Shown in pieces: positions 57,371 to 64,000 of a DNA stretch of 64,000 nt (positions within the stretch are counted from its first letter, which is position 1; each line of letters opens with the position of its first letter). The stretch lies in contig NZ_BCNT01000005.1 of the NCBI RefSeq assembly GCF_001544075.1, positions 340,410-404,409 on the forward strand, written 5' to 3'. This DNA is from Comamonas terrae. Its GTDB lineage: Bacteria > Pseudomonadota > Gammaproteobacteria > Burkholderiales > Burkholderiaceae_C. The position numbers and the translations under genes were made by a program. The notes under the pieces are model-generated. The model did not search any database, was not told the DNA's origin, and saw nothing but the letters and a program-made list of their open reading frames with translations.

Positions 57371-58507
57371 ATGAACTTCGAACACACCGAAGACCGCCGC
57401 ATGCTGGCGGACAGCCTCAACCGCTTTGTCTCCGAGCAGTACGCCATCGAGGCGCGCAACCAGCTGGCCTATGGCGCCGAAGGCCACAGCCCGCAGCTGT
57501 ATGCCCAGTTCGCCGAGCTGGGAGCCATCGGCGCGCTGTTCCCCGAGGACGTGGGCGGCTTTGGCGGCAAGGGTTTCGACATCAGCGTGATCTTCGAATG
57601 CCTGGGCCGCGGCCTGGTGGCCGAGCCCCTGCTGGGTGCGCTGGTCGTGGGCCAGGCCCTGGTGCAGGCCGGCAGCGATGCGCAGCAGCAAAAGCTCGAA
57701 GGCATCATCGCCGGCACCACGGTGGCGGCGCTGGCGCATGACGAGCCGGGCAGCCATTACGAGCTGAACAACGTGTCCACCACGGCAAAGCGCGAAGGCG
57801 ACGGCTGGGTGATCGACGGCGCCAAGGGCGTGGTGGCCTTCGGCGAGAAAGCCGACCTGCTGCTGGTCTCGGCCCGCACCTCGGGAAGCCAGTTCGACAC
57901 GCAGGGCATCAGCCTGTTCCTGGTGCCCGGCGACGCCCCCGGCATTGCCAGGCGCGGCTACAACCGCATCGAAGGCGGCCGCGCTGCCGAGCTGCGCTTC
58001 AACCAGGTGCGCGTGGGCGCCGATGCGCTGCTCTCGGCCGAGGGCCTGGGCCATGGCGTGCTCGAGCGCATCGCCGGCTACGGCGTGCTGGCGCTGGCCG
58101 CGGAGGCCGTGGGCGCCATGGACGTGGCCAAGGACCAGACGCTGGAATACCTGCGCACGCGCAAGCAGTTCGGCGTGGCGATCGGTACCTTCCAGGCCCT
58201 GCAGCACCGCATGGCCGATCTGCTGCTCGAGGTCGAGCAGGCGCGCTCGGCCGTGATCAACGCCGCTGCCGCCATCGACGAGGAGGACGTGCTGGCGCGC
58301 GAGAAGGCGCTGGCTGCCGCCAAGTACAGCATCGGCCGCATCGGCACGCTGGTGGCCGAGGAAAGCATCCAGATGCATGGCGGCATCGGCATGACCTGGG
58401 AGCTGCCGCTGGCCCACTATGCCAAGCGCCTGGTGATGATCGACCACCAGTTCGGCGACGAGGACCACCACTTGGCGCGCTATATCGCGCTGAACCAGAA
58501 AAATTGA
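57371..58507 (+). CDS. pimD: Acyl-CoA dehydrogenase, pimeloyl-CoA dehydrogenase small-subunit type
   Basis: A 378-residue acyl-CoA dehydrogenase family protein. MNFEHTEDRRMLADSLNRFV opens it; AALAHDEPGSHYELNNVSTT is the flavin region; RTRKQFGVAIGTFQALQHRM and ESIQMHGGIGMTWELPLAHY are the C-terminal motifs. The usual catalytic loop Glu of larger members is not obvious, consistent with a partner subunit of a hetero-oligomer. It begins 19 bp after pimC. The family-2 repeat copy 7 follows its stop. Confidence 0.8.
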   Translation: MNFEHTEDRRMLADSLNRFVSEQYAIEARNQLAYGAEGHSPQLYAQFAELGAIGALFPEDVGGFGGKGFDISVIFECLGRGLVAEPLLGALVVGQALVQAGSDAQQQKLEGIIAGTTVAALAHDEPGSHYELNNVSTTAKREGDGWVIDGAKGVVAFGEKADLLLVSARTSGSQFDTQGISLFLVPGDAPGIARRGYNRIEGGRAAELRFNQVRVGADALLSAEGLGHGVLERIAGYGVLALAAEAVGAMDVAKDQTLEYLRTRKQFGVAIGTFQALQHRMADLLLEVEQARSAVINAAAAIDEEDVLAREKALAAAKYSIGRIGTLVAEESIQMHGGIGMTWELPLAHYAKRLVMIDHQFGDEDHHLARYIALNQKN

Positions 58508-58612
58508 AGTTCCCCCCGAGTCGCTGAGATCATCCCCGTGAAAAGAGGGGGACGGCGGCCTTTGCTGCGGGACGGCCCTTGCCGGCCGTCCGCCGTGGGG
58601 GCCGCGCAGGTT
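58508..58612 (+). repeat. Family-2 post-stop repeat, copy 7
   Basis: Starts directly after the pimD stop (CCCCCCGAGTCGCTGAGATC), with CCCCGTGAAAAGAGGGGG as hairpin and GCGGGACGGCCCTTGCCGGC at the far end. Orientation follows the upstream gene. Confidence 0.72.
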
Positions 58613-58651
58613 TGAGCGCTGAGGGAAGAACGGACCTTGAGGAGAACGAAT

Positions 58652-59443
58652 GTGAGCCAAGCCCTGCTGACGCGCCGCGAAGGCGCCGTGCTGGTCCTGT
58701 CCAACAACAACGTGGCGGCGCGCAATGCGCTGTCGCCCGAGTTCTATGCGGCCGTGACGGCGGCGCTGCGCGATGCGGCCGCCGATCCGGCGGTCGGCGC
58801 CATCGTGCTCACGGGCGAGGGCGGCCACTTCTGCGCGGGCGGCGACCTGCGCCAGCTGGCCAGGCGCCGCGAACTGCCGGTGCAGGAACGCCGCGCCAAG
58901 CTCGAAGGCCTGCACGACCTGATCCGCAGCGTGCGCGAATGCCCCAAGCCGGTGATCGCCGCCGTCGAGGGCGCGGCCGCGGGCGCCGGCCTGTCGCTGG
59001 CGCTGGCCTGCGACATGCTGGTAGCTGCGAAGAATGCCGTGTTTTCGGTGGCCTATGTCAAGGTGGGCCTGACGCCCGATGGCGGCGCCACGGCCTTCCT
59101 GGCCGAGTTCGTCTCGCGCCAGCTGCTGACCGAGCTGTGCCTGACCGGCGAGCGCATCAGCGGCGAGCGCCTGCATGCGCTGGGCCCGGTCAACCGCCTG
59201 GCCGAGCCCGGCCAGGCGCTGGCCGATGCGGTGGCGCTGGCCGGCCAGCTCGCCGGCGGTCCCGGCCAGGCCATGGCCTGGATCAAGGACCTGTGCCGCC
59301 AGGCGCCACGCAACACGCTGCAAGAGCAGCTGGAGCTGGAGGCGCAATACATGGTGCGTGCGCAGGAGACCGAAGAGTCGCGTGAAGGCATTGGCGCCTT
59401 CCTCGAAAAGCGCACGCCCGACTTCACCCAGCTGCGCCGTTGA
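58652..59443 (+). CDS. Enoyl-CoA hydratase/isomerase
   Basis: A 263-residue crotonase-fold protein. TGEGGHFCAGGDLRQLARRR and PVIAAVEGAAAGAGLSLALA CD give the two oxyanion-hole elements; YVKVGLTPDGGATAFLAEFV follows, with Asp where hydratases usually have Glu, so isomerase or another reaction is possible. The start is a GTG at 58652 behind GGAGAA. The two bases before it make ATGTGA, so an out-of-frame ATG is followed at once by a stop. It belongs to the pim-like operon. Confidence 0.82.
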   Translation: MSQALLTRREGAVLVLSNNNVAARNALSPEFYAAVTAALRDAAADPAVGAIVLTGEGGHFCAGGDLRQLARRRELPVQERRAKLEGLHDLIRSVRECPKPVIAAVEGAAAGAGLSLALACDMLVAAKNAVFSVAYVKVGLTPDGGATAFLAEFVSRQLLTELCLTGERISGERLHALGPVNRLAEPGQALADAVALAGQLAGGPGQAMAWIKDLCRQAPRNTLQEQLELEAQYMVRAQETEESREGIGAFLEKRTPDFTQLRR

Positions 59444-59532
59444 GCCAGCCATCCCGGCCGCCAGGCGGCCGGGATGCTCGACATGCATGGCGCCGCAAGG
59501 CGCCGATTTCCGGAAATTCAAGGAGACAAGCC

Positions 59533-60768
59533 ATGGCCACCACCGAGCCGACCCAGGACATCGACTTTCCGCTGGAGGGAGTGCGGGTGCTCGATCTTTC
59601 GCGCGTTTTTGCCGGGCCCATGTGCGCCATGGTGCTGGCCGACTTCGGTGCCGAGGTGGTCAAGGTCGAACATCCGGGCCGCGGCGACGACACGCGCGAC
59701 TGGGGCATCCGCATCGGCAAGACCGAGACCACCTACTACAACAGCATGAACCGCAACAAGCGGTCCATCACCATCGACCTGCAAAGCCCTGCGGGCCTGA
59801 AGCTCATCCACGAGCTGCTGCCGCAGTTCGACGTGGTCATCCACAACTTCAAGACCGGCGGCGCCGAGAAGCTGGGCCTGGGCTACGAGCAGCTCAAGGC
59901 CATCAAGCCCGACCTGGTCTATTGCGCCGTGGCCGGCTACGACAGCAGCGGGCCCGAGGCCAAGCGCCCAGGCTACGACCTGGTGATCCAGGGCGAGGCC
60001 GGCCTGATGGCGCTCAACGGCGAGGCCAACACGCCGCCGCTGAAGTTCGGCGTGGCCGTGGTCGACCTGATGACCGGCATGTATGCGGCCCAGGCGATCC
60101 TGGCGGCGCTGTTCCGCCGCGAGCGCACGGGCAAGGGCCGCCTGATCGAGATGGCGCTGTACGACTGCGGCCTCACGATCACGGGCTACTACGGGCTCGA
60201 TGCGCTGCAGCTGGGCCGCGACCCCGAGCGCTACGGCAACGCCCATCCGTCCATCGTGCCCTACGGCATGTACGAGGCCGCCGACGGCCCGCTGATCATT
60301 GCCGTGGGCAACAATGCCCAGTTCGACAAGTTCTGCCGCCTGTGCATAGAGCGCCCCGACATCGTCGAGGACGAGCGTTTCGCCACCAATGTGAACCGCG
60401 CCAAGCACCGACTGGAGCTGTCGCCCATGCTCAAGGAGCTGATCCGCTCCTTCCCGCGCGATGTGCTGCTGGAGCGCCTGACGGCCGCCGGCATTCCCTG
60501 CGGCAAGGTGGCGGGCCTGCATGAGGCCCTGACCAGCGAGCGCACGCAGCGCGGCCGCCTGGTGCAGGACATGCCCCATCCCGTGGTCGGCACCACGCCG
60601 GTGTTCGCGCCGCCGTACCGCCTGGACGGCCGGCGCCTGCCCATCCGCAACGCGCCGCCCACGCTGGGAGAGGGCACGCGCGAGGTGCTGCAAAAGCTCC
60701 TGTCGCTGAGCGACGCGCAGCTGCAGGCCCTCAAGGACGAGGGCGTGCTGACCCTGCCCCAGGACTGA
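59533..60768 (+). CDS. CaiB/BaiF-type (class III) CoA-transferase
   Basis: A 411-residue enzyme. FPLEGVRVLDLSRVFAGPMC and LADFGAEVVKVEHPGRGDDT open it; NMNRNKRSITIDLQ-like NSMNRNKRSITIDLQS and PGYDLVIQGEAGLMALNG follow. The catalytic aspartate is Asp178 in VAVVDLMTGMYAAQAI. Class III transferases move CoA between carboxylates through an aspartyl-CoA anhydride. Members acting on dicarboxylates such as glutarate use succinyl-CoA. Within a pim-like operon it may replace the PimA ligase as the activating step. The SD AGGAGACA precedes the ATG at 59533. Confidence 0.88.
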   Translation: MATTEPTQDIDFPLEGVRVLDLSRVFAGPMCAMVLADFGAEVVKVEHPGRGDDTRDWGIRIGKTETTYYNSMNRNKRSITIDLQSPAGLKLIHELLPQFDVVIHNFKTGGAEKLGLGYEQLKAIKPDLVYCAVAGYDSSGPEAKRPGYDLVIQGEAGLMALNGEANTPPLKFGVAVVDLMTGMYAAQAILAALFRRERTGKGRLIEMALYDCGLTITGYYGLDALQLGRDPERYGNAHPSIVPYGMYEAADGPLIIAVGNNAQFDKFCRLCIERPDIVEDERFATNVNRAKHRLELSPMLKELIRSFPRDVLLERLTAAGIPCGKVAGLHEALTSERTQRGRLVQDMPHPVVGTTPVFAPPYRLDGRRLPIRNAPPTLGEGTREVLQKLLSLSDAQLQALKDEGVLTLPQD

Positions 60769-60845
60769 CATTGAGCCCGCCTCGCCTCCCCACGCCGCAC
60801 CAAGACGGCAGGGCGGCGGCTGCAACCCAACACAGGAGACAAGCC

Positions 60846-61853
60846 ATGAACCATTCCATCACGCGCCGCGACATGCTGCAGGGCCTGGCCGCCATCGGCG
60901 GCGCCAGCCTTCTGGACGGCAGCGCCCTCGCGCAGGCCGCCAGGCCGGCCTGGCCCAGCAAGCCCATCCGCCTGGTCGTGCCCTTCAATGCGGGCGGCGC
61001 CACCGACATCATTGCCCGTACCGTGGGCGAGGTGCTGGCCAGGCGCACCGGACAGCCCGTGGTGGTCGACAACAAGGGCGGCGCCGCCGGCATCCTGGGC
61101 ACGGATGCCGTGGCCAAGGCCCAGCCCGACGGCCATACGCTGCTGCTGTCGCTCAGCACCTCGATGCTGATCAACCAGTTCCTCTACACCAAGCTGCCCT
61201 ACAACCCGCAAAAGGACCTGGCCCTGGTCAGCCAGATCGCGGCGGCGCCGGTCACGCTGGTGGTGCATCCCTCGGTGCCGGCCAGCAACATGAAGGAACT
61301 GCTGGCTTATGTGAAGGCCCACAAGGGCAAGCTGTCCTATGGCTCCTGGGGCGTGGGCTCGTATGCCCACCTGGCCGGTGCCTACATGAGCAAGACCATG
61401 GGCGCCGACATGACCCATTCGGCCTACAAGGGCGAGGCGCCCATGATCCAGGACCTGATCGGCGGCCAGCTGCAGCTGTGCTTCTCCAGCGCGCTCAACA
61501 CCAAGCCTTTCATCGAATCGGGCCGGCTCAAGGCCATCGGCGTGACCGGCAGGCAGCGCATGGACATCCTGCCCAAGCTGCCCACGATCCACGAGCAGGG
61601 CGTGACCGACGATGCGTACTCCATCTACGGCTGGGTGGCCATGGGCGCCCCCGCGGGAACGCCGCGGGAGATCGTGGACCAGCTCTATGCCCATCTGCAC
61701 GAGATCGGCAAGGACCCCAAGGTGCTGGAGCGCATCGCCGGCGCCGGCTTCATGCCCATGATGAACAGCCCCGCGGCCTTCCGTGAGAACTATCAGCGCG
61801 ACATGCCCATCTGGAAGTCGCTGGTGGAGGCGGCCGACGCTAGATTGGATTGA
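60846..61853 (+). CDS. Bug/TctC-family tripartite tricarboxylate receptor (3)
   Basis: A 335-residue periplasmic receptor. MNHSITRRDMLQGLAAIGGA carries a twin-arginine motif (TRRDMLQG), indicating probable Tat export, with cleavage after SALAQA. The mature protein has WPSKPIRLVVPFNAGGATDI, PVVVDNKGGAAGILGTDAVA and PKLPTIHEQGVTDDAYSIYG. It lies in the operon between the CoA-transferase (77-bp gap) and another Bug receptor. Without TctAB genes in the window, import must use a permease encoded elsewhere, or the protein signals to a kinase. Confidence 0.9.
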   Translation: MNHSITRRDMLQGLAAIGGASLLDGSALAQAARPAWPSKPIRLVVPFNAGGATDIIARTVGEVLARRTGQPVVVDNKGGAAGILGTDAVAKAQPDGHTLLLSLSTSMLINQFLYTKLPYNPQKDLALVSQIAAAPVTLVVHPSVPASNMKELLAYVKAHKGKLSYGSWGVGSYAHLAGAYMSKTMGADMTHSAYKGEAPMIQDLIGGQLQLCFSSALNTKPFIESGRLKAIGVTGRQRMDILPKLPTIHEQGVTDDAYSIYGWVAMGAPAGTPREIVDQLYAHLHEIGKDPKVLERIAGAGFMPMMNSPAAFRENYQRDMPIWKSLVEAADARLD

Positions 61854-61855
61854 TG

Positions 61856-61935
61856 ACCCCTGAGCCGCTGCGCGGTTTCTCCCCCGAGGGGCGGCTCTTG
61901 CTGGCCGTCTCTGGTTTGGCGATGCGCAGCGCCCG
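61856..61935 (+). repeat. Family-2 post-stop repeat, copy 8
   Basis: Starts 2 bp after the Bug receptor stop (GACCCCTGAGCCGCTGCGCG) and runs through TCTCCCCCGAGGGGCGGCTC to TTGCTGGCCGTCTCTGGTTT. It matches copy 5 closely at the far end; same orientation rule. Confidence 0.7.
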
Positions 61936-61962
61936 GGATGTTTGTAGATGACAGGAGACTTT

Positions 61963-62961
61963 ATGCACCAACTCAATCTTCGACGACGCGCCGTTCTGGC
62001 CATGGCTGCGGCCCCGCTGCTGGCGGGCGCGGCCGGCAGCGTCCTGGCCCAGCAGTCGGGCTGGCCCGACAAGCTGGTCCGGCTGGTCGTGCCGTTCCCG
62101 GCGGGCGGACCCACCGACACGGCTTCGCGCATCGTCGGCCAGAAGCTGGGCGAGCGCCTGGGCCAGACCGTGGTGGTGGACAACCGCCCCGGCGCCTCGG
62201 GCTCCATTGCAGCCGCCCAGGTCATCAAGGGGGCGCATGACGGCTATACGCTGATGACGCTGGCCACGCCCACGCTGCTGGCCCCGCACCTGTACAAGAA
62301 GGCAGGCTACGACAGCGCCAGGGACTTCGTGCCCGTGGCCATGTTCTACGACCTGCCCATCGTCATCGTGGTCAATCCCAAGCTGCTGCCCGAGGTGACG
62401 GACCTGCAAAAGCTCATCCAGCACGCCAAGGCCGAAAAGACGCCGATGAACTACACCAGCGCGGGCAACGGCAGCTTCGGCCATCTCAGCATGGAGCTGC
62501 TCAAGCAGATGGGCGGCTTCGACATGCAGCACGTGCCCTACAAGGGCAGCGCCCCGGCCATCACCGACACCATCGGCGGCCAGGTGCCCGTGATGTTCTC
62601 CGACCTGATCGCCGCGCTGCCCCACATCCAGTCCGGCAAGCTGCGCGCCATCGCCGTGGGCTCGCCCCAGCGCGTGGGCACGCTGCCCGAGGTCAAGACC
62701 GTGGCAGAGCAGGGCTTCAAGGGCTATGAGGCCGTGTCCTGGGGCGGCATCGTCGCGCCTCCGGGCACGCCCAAGGCCGTGGTCGACCGCGTGGCCGGCG
62801 AGGTCAAGCAGATCCTGGCCGACAAGCAGGTGCAGGAGCGCATGGCCGGCTCGGGTGCCTTTGCCCACTTCGAGGACCCGGCGGCCTTTGGCGCGCGCAT
62901 CAGGCAGGACTACACCAAGTGGGGCCAGCTGATCCGCGAAAAAGGCATTGCGGCCGAATAA
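61963..62961 (+). CDS. Bug/TctC-family tripartite tricarboxylate receptor (4)
   Basis: A 332-residue periplasmic receptor. MHQLNLRRRAVLAMAAAPLL with an Arg-rich start and hydrophobic core leads to cleavage near SVLAQQ. The mature part shows WPDKLVRLVVPFPAGGPTDT, TVVVDNRPGASGSIAAAQVI, PALTDTIGG-like PAITDTIGGQVPVMFSDLIA and GTLPEVKTVAEQGFKGYEAV. An in-frame ATG at 61948 would add five residues. Two adjacent, unequal Bug receptors suggest two related substrates. Confidence 0.9.
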   Translation: MHQLNLRRRAVLAMAAAPLLAGAAGSVLAQQSGWPDKLVRLVVPFPAGGPTDTASRIVGQKLGERLGQTVVVDNRPGASGSIAAAQVIKGAHDGYTLMTLATPTLLAPHLYKKAGYDSARDFVPVAMFYDLPIVIVVNPKLLPEVTDLQKLIQHAKAEKTPMNYTSAGNGSFGHLSMELLKQMGGFDMQHVPYKGSAPAITDTIGGQVPVMFSDLIAALPHIQSGKLRAIAVGSPQRVGTLPEVKTVAEQGFKGYEAVSWGGIVAPPGTPKAVVDRVAGEVKQILADKQVQERMAGSGAFAHFEDPAAFGARIRQDYTKWGQLIREKGIAAE

Positions 62962-62991
62962 GCCGCTGATTCAATGACTGGAGGAGCCTCC

Positions 62992-63966
62992 ATGAAGACA
63001 CGCATCACCGAACTCTTCGGCATCGAGCATCCCATCATCCAGGGCGGCATGCACCATGTCGGCCTGGCCGAGCTGGCCTCGGCGGTTTCCAACGCCGGCG
63101 GTCTGGGCATCATCACGGGCCTGACGCAGCGCACGCCCGAGCTGCTGGCCAGGGAAATCGCGCGCTGCCGCGAGATGACCGACAAGCCCTTCGGCGTGAA
63201 CCTGACCTTTCTGCCCTCGGTCAATCCGCCCGACTATCCGGGCTATGTGAAGGCCATCACCGACGGCGGCGTAAAGATCGTCGAGACGGCCGGCAACAAC
63301 CCGCAAAAGTGGATGCCCGCGCTCAAGGAGGCCGGCATCAAGGTCATCCACAAGTGCACCTCGGTGCGCCATGCGCTCAAGGCCGAGGCCATCGGCTGCG
63401 ACGCCATCAGCGTGGACGGCTTCGAATGCGGCGGCCATCCGGGCGAGGACGACATCCCCAACTTCATCCTGCTGCCGCGCGCCGCCGAAGAACTCAAGAT
63501 TCCCTTCGTCGCCTCGGGCGGCATGGCCGACGGCCGCTCGCTGGTGGCCGCGCTGGCGCTGGGCGCCGAAGGCATGAACATGGGCACGCGCTTCATTGCC
63601 ACGCAGGAGGCGCCGGTGCACGACAACGTCAAGCAGGCCATTGTCGCGGCCAGCGAACTCGATACCCGCCTGGTCATGCGCCCGCTGCGCAACACCGAGC
63701 GCGTGCTGACCAACAGCGCCGTCGAGCGCCTGCTGCAAAAGGAGCGCGAGCTGGGCCCGGCCATCACCTTCGAGGACATCCTGCCCGAGGTGGCCGGCGT
63801 CTACCCGCGCATCATGCAAAACGGCGACATGGAGGCCGGCGCCTGGTCCTGCGGCATGGTCGCTGGCCTGATCCGCGACGTGCCCACCGTGCAGCAATTG
63901 ATCGACTCCATCATGGCGCAGGCCCACGCACTGATCGCAGAGCGTCTGGCCGGCGTGCTCCGTTAA
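62992..63966 (+). CDS. Nitronate monooxygenase / 2-nitropropane dioxygenase family flavoprotein
   Basis: A 324-residue TIM-barrel FMN protein. ITELFGIEHPIIQGGMHHVG, LASAVSNAGGLGIITGLTQR, KPFGVNLTFLPSVNPPDYPG, DAISVDGFECGGHPGEDDIP and FVASGGMADGRSLVAALALG AEGMNMGTRF are family motifs. The His in ECGGHPG is the usual catalytic residue region. Some relatives oxidise alkyl nitronates; others are enoyl reductase (FabK)-like, so the reaction in this operon is uncertain. The ATG at 62992 has GGAGGAG upstream and starts MKTRITELFG. Confidence 0.85.
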   Translation: MKTRITELFGIEHPIIQGGMHHVGLAELASAVSNAGGLGIITGLTQRTPELLAREIARCREMTDKPFGVNLTFLPSVNPPDYPGYVKAITDGGVKIVETAGNNPQKWMPALKEAGIKVIHKCTSVRHALKAEAIGCDAISVDGFECGGHPGEDDIPNFILLPRAAEELKIPFVASGGMADGRSLVAALALGAEGMNMGTRFIATQEAPVHDNVKQAIVAASELDTRLVMRPLRNTERVLTNSAVERLLQKERELGPAITFEDILPEVAGVYPRIMQNGDMEAGAWSCGMVAGLIRDVPTVQQLIDSIMAQAHALIAERLAGVLR

Positions 63967-63988
63967 CTCTTCAGCAAGGAACCCCGGA

Positions 63989-64000
63989 ATGAAAATTCTC
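63989..64000 (+). CDS. Start of the next gene (cut by window edge)
   Basis: AAGGAA followed by an ATG at 63989 reads M-K-I-L before the window ends. It lies 22 bp after the nitronate-monooxygenase stop on the same strand, so it probably continues the operon. Too short to identify. Confidence 0.55.

Overview
The window is a high-GC, densely packed chromosomal segment from a betaproteobacterium, most likely a Comamonadaceae member close to Delftia or Comamonas. The evidence is the codon usage, several Bug/TctC-type periplasmic receptors, SlmA, a type II dihydroorotase, glutamate/aspartate ABC genes, and two families of short intergenic repeats that I associate with this group. I see no rRNA, tRNA, transposase, integrase, prophage gene or CRISPR array. 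The region looks like metabolic core plus aromatic and organic-acid catabolic accessory modules.

Layout, left to right. (1) 1-1912: end of a TctD-like response regulator and a TctE-like sensor kinase. (2) 2084-2776: slmA. (3) 3039-13451: a TetR regulator with a perfect operator, followed by a fatty-acid beta-oxidation cluster: acyl-CoA dehydrogenase, DUF2147 protein, 3-hydroxyacyl-CoA dehydrogenase/enoyl-CoA hydratase, thiolase, alpha/beta hydrolase, two thioesterases and an enoyl-CoA hydratase. (4) 13565-18817: MATE pump with MarR regulator, bactofilin, YciA-type thioesterase, ABC exporter. (5) 18989-26191: vanillate-type O-demethylation island: GntR regulator, VanA, MarR, AAHS permease, a second VanA-like oxygenase, VanB, and a 2-hydroxyacid dehydrogenase. 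(6) 26480-30781: TRAP transporter with a divergent LysR regulator. (7) 31205-34411: glutamate/aspartate ABC transporter gltIJKL. (8) 34580-44907: a compact seven-gene minus-strand operon (porin, ADP-forming acyl-CoA synthetase, two Bug receptors, two DUF1254/DUF1214 proteins, an alkylsulfatase-like metallo-beta-lactamase protein) divergent from a Crp/Fnr regulator. I do not recognise this combination as a described pathway. (9) 44911-47003: arginase and ornithine cyclodeaminase. (10) 47152-51398: pyrC, a NYN-LOTUS protein, DUF3025, htpX and a small lipoprotein. (11) 51538-64000: a LysR regulator divergent from a pimeloyl-CoA (pim)-like dicarboxylate beta-oxidation operon that also holds a CaiB-type CoA-transferase, two Bug receptors and a nitronate-monooxygenase-like enzyme.

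Taken together, the modules describe a cell that scavenges organic acids (TRAP, TTT/Bug receptors, AAHS and glutamate transport), demethylates lignin-type methoxyaromatics, and channels acids through two separate beta-oxidation systems whose bifunctional enzymes have opposite domain order.

The most interesting non-coding signals are two dispersed intergenic repeat families. Family 1 is a nested double hairpin (seven copies): its outer arms are conserved, while its inner arms differ in sequence but stay self-complementary. Family 2 is a roughly 80-130 bp element (eight copies) that always starts just after a stop codon and always points the same way as the gene it follows. Operator candidates can be read directly for the TetR, GntR, MarR, Crp/Fnr and LysR regulators. 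All functional calls rest on reading the sequence and knowledge of families; no database search was run.
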